A stretch of 64,000 nt of DNA from Gonocerus acuteangulatus (lineage: Eukaryota; Arthropoda; Insecta; Hemiptera; Coreidae), in assembly GCA_946811695.1 (NCBI GenBank), contig OX328126.1, positions 79,936,214 to 80,000,213 of the forward strand, read 5' to 3'. Below are positions 55,680-64,000 of this stretch, piece by piece (position 1 is the first letter of the stretch; the number at the start of each line of letters is the position of its first letter). The notes below the pieces were generated by a model, which saw only the letters and a list, made by a program, of their open reading frames with translations, was not told the origin of the DNA and searched no databases. The translations under genes were made by a program, and so were the position numbers.

Positions 55680-56397
55680 CTACATTGGACCCGATCCGAT
55701 CCGAACCGATAGCCACCGACTGTCTGAAGAAAAACAAACAGATCTCAATGGAGGTGCCTACATTAGACCCGACCGGACCCGATCGGACCCGATGGCCACC
55801 GAATCTCGACCGTTCAAACTTGATTGTTTCTAGACGGACGACGCAAATTGGCGCCAAATGACATAAGGTGTTTCAAAAAGGTTTACAGACTCTAAATCTT
55901 AACCGATTTCAATGCATTTTTTTTTTTTAAATGAAATAAAATAAAATTTAGAACAACTTTGTCAATTCACATTTTTGTTTTTTGTTTCCCTTGTTTATTA
56001 AATTGCATGGAAAGATTTGTATAACCTTCTGGCTACCTTTCTTATAAATCGTTTTCAACTATGAATACTAATGCCTCTCTTATCGTAATGCAACAGTTAA
56101 AATTTAACTGTTACACTATTTAATTTTTTCGGCATTGACACTTCCGGAAGATTGATTGGCCTCTCAACTTCTCCTTCATACCTTCAACATTCAACCTTAT
56201 CGAAGGTTCCTATGCTTATTAGATGGTATTTCTTTAATGAATGACTCATTTTCACTTCACTACGAGGTCATTACTGACGGGCTGTGACTAGATCGGATGG
56301 GATCGGGTCGGGACCAATGTAGGCACTTACGTCGGCCGCAGTCGGTCAAACGAAATCGGATTGGATGGGATCGGGACAAATACGGGTCCAGTGTAGG
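55680..56397. mobile_element. DNA element M2, copy 2
   Basis: Terminal inverted repeat ctacattggacccg / cgggtccagtgtag (one mismatch) at 55680 and 56397. The interior matches 31064-31735. Near the left end the start is partly repeated (55680 and 55763), giving a short internal duplication. No transposase. Confidence 0.85.
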
Positions 56398-57424
56398 TGC
56401 AGCCTAAGTCGTGTGGTCTCGAAATTTGCAATCAGTAAGTACTTATGCGTTTAACTGTCTCGTTGCAACATGCGCATATATTTCTGTCTTGTCGTTACAT
56501 GCTGCTCCTACGTGACGGACGTTTATTTATAATTAAGGTAATTTATTTTTATTTTATTTGCTGAAACAGGAAACTTCAATGAGTAATTATTGCGGATTTT
56601 AACAATCACGTTGACTTTTTTACAAGAGATGCTTCATAAATTACCGGAGGGCCGAAATCATTGCTATTGTAACAATATAAATTAAGTCCAAATAACAATG
56701 ACAATTGCTGGAACAAGTGGACACGAATGTTGATTATCGATAATTGATATATAATTGATAGCACCGAGGTTATACTTTGTTGATAAAGGTGGTTGTTTGT
56801 CGAGGGATAGACTGCAGAGTTTGGTTATTTCGAGTGGTGTAATGTACACCGAAATGCGGCTGTTTTCAAAACGCTACCGAGAACCTGCTATAAACACTCT
56901 AAACAAAGCCCGTTGATACTGTTTAATATGGAAGGGGGGGGGGGTTAGCAATGTTACTAGCATTTCCCGCGAAAACACAGCTGACAATTTGGCGGGTTGT
57001 CTTTCCAAACAACCTCGGCCAGCCAAATCATGCAGCTCATTCGCGGCATATTATTCCACTTGGTTTAATTTCAAGTAGGCTTTATTTTCAATATATTATC
57101 CCTCGATAATTACCAAAACCAATACAGCATTATGGATAGAGAGATACAATCCTGCTTTTAATTGAGTTTCGGAATTCGTTTTTAACATAGGAGCCTCTAG
57201 TTCTAAGTTCTAATCCATTAAATATTTCACAAAGTTAAGTAAGCGAAGGACTAGATAAAATGTAAATACCCATGTAGAATATCATTAAATTTATATTTTA
57301 CGGCGAATGCTAATGAATTCATATTCATAATAGAAATATTGGATCTTTAAATTTTTGAACGACAAAGCTTTTTAATTCATTGAGAGGAGATGGTTGGTTG
57401 TTAGGATGCGTAGGCAGATATAGT
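56398..57424. other. Non-coding stretch
   Basis: AT-rich. G-run at 56934-56944. No gene recognised. Confidence 0.5.
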
Positions 57425-59003
57425 CATGGTTCTGTCGTGGTATATCAATAAAACTGAATTTGTTAAAAGAAAAGGTGTTTTATTTTTGCCGACGTATTGG
57501 CTTGAAATTCAAGCCTTCACGAGGACGTGAAACAAGCAGGGTGTATAATTCAAGCCTTCACGAGGACGTGAAACAAGCAGGGTGTATAATTCAAGTCTTC
57601 TCAAGGACGTGAAACAAGCAGGGTGTATAATTCAAGGCTTCACGAGGACGTGAAACAAACAGGGTGTATAATTCAAGCCTTCACGAGGACGTGAAACAAG
57701 CAGGGTGTATAATTCAAGCCTTCACGAGGACGTGAAACAAGCAGGGTGTATAATTCAAGCCTTCGCAAGGACGTGAAACAAGCAGGGTGTATAATTCAAG
57801 CCTTCACGAGGACGTGAAACAAGCAGGGTGTATAATTCAAGGCTTCACGAGGACGTGAAACAAGCAGGGTGTATAATTCAAGCCTTCACGAGGACGTGAA
57901 ACAAGCAGGGTGTATAATTCAAGCCTTCACGAGGACGTGAAACAAGCAGGGTGTATAATTCAAGTCTTCTCAAGGACGTGAAACAAGCAGGGTGTATAAT
58001 TCAAGGCTTCACGAGGACGTGAAACAAACAGGGTGTATAATTCAAGCCTTCACGAGGACGTGAAACAAGCAGGGTGTATAATTCAAGCCTTCACGAGGAC
58101 GTGAAACAAGCAGGGTGTATAATTCAAGCCTTCGCAAGGACGTGAAACAAGCAGGGTGTATAATTCAAGCCTTCACGAGGACGTGAAACAAGCAGGGTGT
58201 ATAATTCAAGCCTTCACGAGGACGTGAAACAAGCAGGGTGTATAATTCAAGCCTTCACGAGGACGTGAAACAAGCAGGGTGTATAATTCAAGCCTTCACG
58301 AGGACGTGAAACAAGCAGGGTGTATAATTCAAGCCTTCACGAGGACGTGAAACAAGCAGGGTGTATAATTCAAGCCTTCACGAGGACGTGAAACAAGCAG
58401 GGTGTATAATTCAAGCCTTCACGAGGACGTGAAACAAGCAGGGTGTATAATTCAAGCCTTCACGAGGACGTGAAACAAGCAGGGTGTATAATTCAAGCCT
58501 TCACGAGGACGTGAAACAAGCAGGGTGTATAATTCAAGCCTTCACGAGGACGTGAAACAAGCAGGGTGTATAATTCAAGCCTTCACGAGGACGTGAAACA
58601 AGCAGGGTGTATAATTCAAGCCTTCACGAGGACGTGAAACAAGCAGGGTGTATAATTCAAGCCTTCACGAGGACGTGAAACAAGCAGGGTGTATAATTCA
58701 AGCCTTCACGAGGACGTGAAACAAGCAGGGTGTATAATTCAAGCCTTCACGAGGACGTGAAACAAGCAGGGTGTATAATTCAAGCCTTCACGAGGACGTG
58801 AAACAAGCAGGGTGTATAATTCAAGCCTTCACGAGGACGTGAAACAAGCAGGGTGTATAATGTTTTTCCTTTCACCTAATCTGTATATAAATTAGTATTG
58901 AATCTGTCATCCTTGTTCCTTAGCAAAAATAAAACGCATTTTGTTATAAGAATTATTAATAATTTTTATTTACGAACGAACCTTTACTAAATCTACCTTC
59001 GCA
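57425..59003. mobile_element. Inverted-arm element 4 expanded by a tandem array
   Basis: Left arm 57425-57507 (minus: cgtcggcaaaaataaaacac... cagttttattgatatacc). Right arm 58895-59003 (plus: gaatctgtcatccttgtt, caaaaataaaacgc, actaaatctaccttcgcaat). The hairpin motif at 57488-57527 (minus) runs straight into the array at 57508. The right arm resembles the right arms of elements 1 and 2. Confidence 0.7.
57508..58860. repeat. 41-bp tandem array, 33 copies
   Basis: Exactly 33 x 41 = 1353 bp with no length change. The unit is ttcaagccttcacgaggacg then tgaaacaagcagggtgtata and one a. Most units are identical. Rare variants (gtcttctcaagg; ggcttc with caaacag; gccttcgcaagg) recur in the same order 369 bp (nine units) later. 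The second half is very uniform. Confidence 0.97.
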
Positions 59004-59274
59004 ATTCTTATTAATATTATTTAGAGTTAGTATTTAATATCAAATAAATAGAACATTGTACAAATGTTTTATAATTTATTGGCTTATTTTATGTTTTATT
59101 ATGCTATTTTTCAACAACAATAAAAAAACAGTCAGTTATTGGGAAGAATCTATAATTTGGAGGTTTTGGCATGTTAAATACTACTAAACGTTAAAATCTA
59201 GACATACCACATTATATGTAACAATTTGTTACTGAATTTACAGAAATTCTTACACATCCCAAGCTCCCACGTCT

Positions 59275-59572
59275 TTTTGCTGCTGTAAGCGTTTACAGTG
59301 CTCTCTAGAAAATACTACAGGTCATGCTCGAAACTGCTGTAAGCGTTTACAGTGCTCTTTAGAGAAGACTATAGGTTTACAGTTTACTCCATAGGTTCAG
59401 ACCATGTTCGGAACCACCGCTACGCGTTTACATTTTTATCCATAGGTTCAGACCGTGCTCAGAACCACCGTAAGCGTTTACAGTGCTCTCCATAGGTTCA
59501 GATCGTGCTCTGTACTGCTTTAAGCGTTTACAGCGTTCTCCATAGGTTACAGACCGTGCTGCTGTAAGCGAC
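59275..59572. repeat. Degenerate ~58-bp tandem repeat
   Basis: Five to six diverged units built on taagcgtttacagtgctctc and ccataggttcagaccgtgct. Spacing varies from about 50 to 65 bp. Confidence 0.8.
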
Positions 59573-60350
59573 ACCGACCCGATAGTCAATCGTTCTAATA
59601 GGCCGATTAGTCGAGAGGCTAGTATCAAGTATCCGATGATATTGTCCCTATCATGGCTATTATGTTGTCAGCCCTGGCACAATGCCGCTAAGCTCCTGTA
59701 ATGTGATACTATTCACCGATGTAGAGGGGGGGGGGGACAAAAAAAACTTCCCTCCTCTCATCTCGTCGGGAGAGGCTCTGCCTCTTATAGGAGTTGTGAA
59801 CGAAACTTATAATGTCAATGTGATAATATTCTTACAGCTCTTCTTCTTGCTGTCCGTTCCTATTACTGGTGTAATTTCAAAAGCTTGGGCTGGAAATTGT
59901 TAACGCTTTTTTCGTATACAATTTAATCACCTGTTACGTGGCCTGTTACGGAACTGATTTTTTATATATATATGACATTCTGAGTTCACTTACACCAGTA
60001 GCTGTATAAGAGTAGGAGTTTCATGAGGTGGTTTATCAGTTACAACACGCTATTTACACATTTATCTCATCGCCACTTCTCCGTGACGATCCGATTCCAT
60101 GGTTGCTTCAACTCGATATCGTAATATTCGCCGTATTCTTGTTATGAGAGTGTCTTTTAGGACTTACTTAAGTTCAAGTACAGACATTGCTACCCGTTTT
60201 GTTAAGTTTCAAACTCGAAGTGAAGGGTTTCTTATATTATAGACAAAAAATGAATCTTTACAAAATTTGAATGTCTTTATTTGTGCCTTAAGACTTCCGA
60301 TTAAACTTGAGGGCTGTGAATAGAACAGCCCTGAAATCGATTTTATAACA
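59573..60350. other. Non-coding stretch
   Basis: G-run at 59727-59736. No gene or repeat unit recognised. Confidence 0.5.
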
Positions 60351-60400
60351 ATACTAGCTGAATACCCGTGCTTCACCACGGCCGATATGTATTTTTTATA
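60351..60400 (-). mobile_element. Helitron-like 3' end (weak)
   Basis: On the minus strand it ends gtgaagcacgggtattcagc then tagt, as many insect Helitron 3' ends do. No further Helitron structure is seen. Confidence 0.35.
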
Positions 60401-60589
60401 TTGAGTTAAATAAGATATGATCAAAATTAACGCTACTACATGATTTTGTTCAGCTTATTATTGCACGGACTTTAAAGTTATCCAGTTACGTAAACAGAGA
60501 CAAATACACGTTGCAAAAGCATAAAACTAACAAATTTGAGGTTTTTAGCACTTATCTCTTCGATTGACATCGCCCCACCGAACATTACA

Positions 60590-60960
60590 ACAGAATCTTA
60601 TTGTAGAGAATGTAGTAACCTTTCGAATAGCCGCCTTCCACTTACTACGAGTTCCCAACCGTTTTCGAGATATTTTAGAATAAATATACTGAGATCCGAA
60701 AACTTTGTATCACCATTCATACAATTTTTTCCCAAATACTTCGTTTTTGAATACCCAAACAGAAAATTAGTTTTGAAAAGTATTTCTATCAATATTTCTG
60801 GTATATGGCTACAGAACTCGCTTAAAAAATGGTTTCATTCGTTTTCCTACGTTAAGGAATCTTTCGCACAAATTTCGCTCCAAAAACCATGTTCCAGTAA
60901 ACGGATTCAACTGGTTAATGAACTTGACCTGAAATCCTTATAATGACGTTGTAGAATTTT
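60590..60960 (-). repeat. Dispersed family E, reverse copy
   Basis: Minus strand shows tctcgaaaacggttgggaac, cgtaggaaaacgaatgaaac and gtttactggaacatggtttt. The 135-codon plus frame over it is a by-product. Confidence 0.6.
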
Positions 60961-61156
60961 TGTCTCAAGAGGTATCTGGAGTGACTCATAAAACGAATAT
61001 TTACGTGTAAAAACTATAAAAATAACTATTAAATACATAATATTTTTCGTTAACTCATATCTTTTAATTTATTAATAATTAACTCTTACAAGACAAAATC
61101 ATCGGCAGGACTAACTTTAAAAATACCAAAACTTGATAATGGCTGCAGAATAGATG
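60961..61156. other. Non-coding stretch
   Basis: AT-rich. No feature. Confidence 0.5.
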
Positions 61157-61190
61157 CCTGATGAAGGACAATAAGGTCCGAAACGTAGTA
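61157..61190 (+). other. Hairpin motif, hammerhead-like
   Basis: CCTGATGAAGGAC, a 6-base loop, then GTCCGAAACGTAG: four-base stem ggac/gtcc. As at 50127 there is one extra A between CTGATGA and the stem. Followed by an AT-rich tail. Confidence 0.5.
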
Positions 61191-61659
61191 ATAAGAATTA
61201 AATATAAAAAATGTAGAAGATTCTAACTATCTTATTTGAATTCTACTAATGTTATATAAAGATGAAGTTTTCATTTTATATTTATTTGATTGCTTTGAAA
61301 TTATTACCAGAAGTTTTTTGTAGGTTTAAAAATGACTGTTCTATTTTCATAGTAAATGTCATTATTTTTTTTATTATTTATGAACAGGTAGTAAAATGCC
61401 TGTTACAATACGTTCAACTGCTAAAGCGGTGAAAATCATTGATGCTATATATAGTAAATGTTATATTCAACTGGTAGCCATTGAAATAATTAAACCTGAC
61501 TTATGTCATTAATATTAACTCAGTATTAACATATGCCAACAATTGTTTCCGCTGGTCTCCAAAGGATAAGAATGCTTTTCTTACGGTATCTACCATCACT
61601 GACTAGTCTCGATTCGGTTCAAGGCATTGGGGACTTGCAATCAGGCATTATTATATTAT
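61191..61659. other. Non-coding stretch
   Basis: AT-rich. No feature recognised. Confidence 0.5.
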
Positions 61660-61890
61660 TCGATCCCGTAACAGGCCACTAGGTCGTAGAAGAGCCGATA
61701 CTGAAGAGGTATCTCATTCTTGGCCATGCGGCACCCTAAGGAGATACTGCGGTCAGTATTACGCTCTCGCACCATTAAATTAACTAAAGGCTGGGTGTAC
61801 CAAGGATTGGTCTGGGACCCCAAAGCCAATCCTCGAACAACGACCCTAGAAGATCTTTAGTGCTCGTGCCAGTTCGAACTCGTGAAAAAG
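61660..61890 (-). mobile_element. SINE family S4, partial
   Basis: cgtaacaggccactagg, agccgatactgaagaggtat and attaactaaaggctgggt match 28622-28972. The head lies at the right end and is diverged. Confidence 0.6.
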
Positions 61891-62153
61891 GCATTATCAC
61901 GAGAGTTAACTCCTACTAAATGTATACATTGTGAGAAGATCGGGCCCCATAGCTGGATCATGATCCTCCAGGCTGGAATAGTTACAGCCCATTACCGAAG
62001 ACAATAGGCCGAGGCGCCTCCAGTCATTATGCCGAGGTTGTACCTAATGAAGACGCTAGATTCGTCCATTGTGCTGCAGAGACGGCGGTGTCTATGTCAG
62101 CACAATGCTACTCGATCGGTTCTTATCTCCCTGATTGATAGGCCTATTCAGAA

Positions 62154-63732
62154 GACCCTGCTCGTGTTAGGACACCTGGGAAGGAGCCAAGTACCGACAA
62201 TCCGACGCAGCCAGCAAAGCGGAGTACGGAGAGACCCTGCTCGTGCTAGGACACCTGGGAAGGAGCCAAGTACCGACGATCCGACGCAGCCAGCAAAGCG
62301 GAGTACGGAGAGATCCTGCTCGTGCTAGGACACCTGGGAAGGAACCAAGTACCGACGGTCCGACGCAGCCAGCAAAGCGGAGTACGGAGAGACCCTGCTC
62401 GTGCTAGGACACCTGGGAAGGAACCAAGTACCGACGATCCGACGCAGCCAGCAAAGCGGAGTACGGAGAGACCCTGCTCGTGCTAGGACACCTGGGAAGG
62501 AGCCAAGTACGACGATCCGACGCAGCCAGCAAAGCGGAGTACGGAGAGACCCTGCTCGTGCTAGGACACCTGGGAAGGAACCAAGTACCGACGATCCGAC
62601 GCAGCCAGCAAAGCGGAGTACGGAGAGACCCTGCTCGTGCTAGGACACCTGGGAAGGAGCCAAGTACCGACGATCCGACGCAGCCAGCAAAGCGGAGTAC
62701 GGAGAGACCCTGCTCGTGCTAGGACACCTGGGAAGGAGCCAAGTACCGAGGATCCGACGCAGCCAGCAAAGCGGAGTACGGAGAGACCCTGCTCGTGCTA
62801 GGACACCTGGGAAGGAACCAAGTACCGACGGTCCGACGCAGCCAGTAAAGCCGAGTACGGAGAGACCCTGCTCGTGCTAGGACACCTGGGAAGGAACCAA
62901 GTACCGACGATCCGACGCAGCCAGCAAAGCGGAGTACGGAGAGACCCTGCTCGTGCTAGGACACCTGGGAAGGAACCAAGTACCGACGATCCGACGCAGC
63001 CAGCAAAGCCGAGTACGGAGAGACCCTGCTCGTGCTAGGACACCTGGGAAGGAGCCAAGTACCGACGATCCGACGCAGCCAGCAAAGCGGAGTACGGAGA
63101 GACCCTGCTCGTGCTAGGACACCTGGGAAGGAGCCAAGTACCGACGATCCGACGCAGCCAGCAAAGCGGAGTACGGAGAGACCCTGCTCGTGCTAGGACA
63201 CCTGGGAAGGAACCAAGTACCGACGATCCGACGCAGCCAGCAAAGCGGAGTACGGAGAGACCCTGCTCGTGCTAGGACACCTGGGAAGGAGCCAAGTACC
63301 GACGATCCGACGCAGCCAGCAAAGCGGAGTACGGAGAGACCCTGCTCGTGCTAGGACACCTGGGAAGGAACCAAGTACCGACGGTCCGACGCAGCCAGTA
63401 AAGCCGAGTACGGAGAGACCCTGCTCGTGCTAGGACACCTGGGAAGGAACCAAGTACCGACGATCCGACGCAGCCAGCAAAGCGGAGTACGGAGAGACCC
63501 TGCTCGTGCTAGGACACCTGGGAAGGAACCAAGTACCGACGATCCGACGCAGCCAGCAAAGCCGAGTACGGAGAGACCCTGCTCGTGCTAGGACACCTGG
63601 GAAGGAACCAAGTACCGACGGTCCGACGCAGCCAGCAAAGCCGAGTACGGAGAGATCCTGCTCGTGCTAGGACACCTGGGAAGGAGCCAAGTACCGACGA
63701 TCCGACGCAGCCGGCAGAGCGGAAGACGGAGA
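62154..63732. repeat. 79-bp tandem array, 20 copies
   Basis: Unit gaccctgctcgtgctaggac acctgggaaggaaccaagta ccgacgatccgacgcagcca gcaaagcggagtacggaga (79 bp). One unit lacks a base near 62507. Variants (gaacc/gagcc, gacgatcc/gacggtcc, gcggag/gccgag, cagtaaag) recur in order with a 553-bp (seven-unit) offset. GC-rich against an AT-rich background. 79 is not a multiple of three, so it is not coding. Confidence 0.97.
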
Positions 63733-64000
63733 GACTGTTAGGGTTGTAATGAGGAAACAGTATCCAGAGGGAGACCGGACAATGGACGAGACAATGGACC
63801 AATCGCTGGAGGATCGTGTTGGCGCCAAACACTCTTCGTCCGCTTCCTCTATCTCATCCCTTCCGACATGCTTAAAGGCAGGATTCGAGCGAGCTATATG
63901 GTGGCTTAGGCTACCGTCTCAACTCTTGCTCCTACAATAATGCTTACTTAGGATGAGCGTTTTTTTTGTAATAGATACCAATGTGAGTTGTTAAGAGTTC
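63733..64000. other. Array flank to window edge
   Basis: Non-repetitive sequence after the array, GC-moderate to about 63900. No gene is supported. Confidence 0.5.

Noticed and set aside
57508..58860. CRISPR-like array
   Set aside because: Units abut without unique spacers; it is a head-to-tail satellite.
62029..62722. Open frames of 80-99 codons with repeated peptide
   Set aside because: They are the 79-bp array, whose length is not a multiple of three.

Overview
This is a stretch of animal nuclear DNA, most likely from an arthropod and probably an insect. It is AT-rich and intron-like, and almost everything recognisable in it is transposable element, satellite or microsatellite. The insect guess rests on the mix of a Jockey-type non-LTR element, Ty3/Gypsy, mariner, pogo/Tigger and tRNA-headed SINEs. 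The species cannot be named from the sequence. No bacterial-style gene, rRNA or convincing functional tRNA was seen. One short possible host exon is present (52227-52392, minus).

Layout. 1-447 is a CA/minisatellite array. 2131-3360 is a mariner-like relic containing a MITE and a non-LTR tail. 4586-9967 is an old minus-strand non-LTR relic split by an almost intact 4.8-kb Jockey-type element (4955-9784) with 18-bp target duplications. 10-32 kb holds relics of a dispersed unclassified repeat ('family E'), SINEs, MITEs, a pogo/Tigger remnant and at least four further non-LTR 3' ends. 32520-37776 is a full-length Ty3/Gypsy element on the minus strand with two identical 168-bp LTRs, inserted in an AT microsatellite. 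37.87-38.93 kb is a 146-bp satellite. 39-57 kb holds SINEs, mariner fragments, microsatellites and several inverted-arm elements. 57508-58860 is a 33-copy array of a 41-bp unit. 62154-63732 is a 20-copy array of a 79-bp unit.

How the parts work together. The Jockey ORF1/ORF2 pair overlap by ATGA and together would supply the RNA-binding protein and the endonuclease/reverse transcriptase. This copy carries one frameshift in an A-run. The Gypsy gag and pol lie in one frame separated by a single TGA. Its LTR has a TATA box inside a palindrome, and its primer-binding site matches the 3' end of tRNA-Phe.

The least explained structure is a set of about ten hairpin motifs of the form CTGATGA-stem-CGAAACGT, hammerhead-like but with an extra base in the core. 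They lie mostly in facing pairs at the arms of inverted-repeat elements. One of those elements carries the 41-bp array in its centre, and the array unit is itself derived from the hairpin region.
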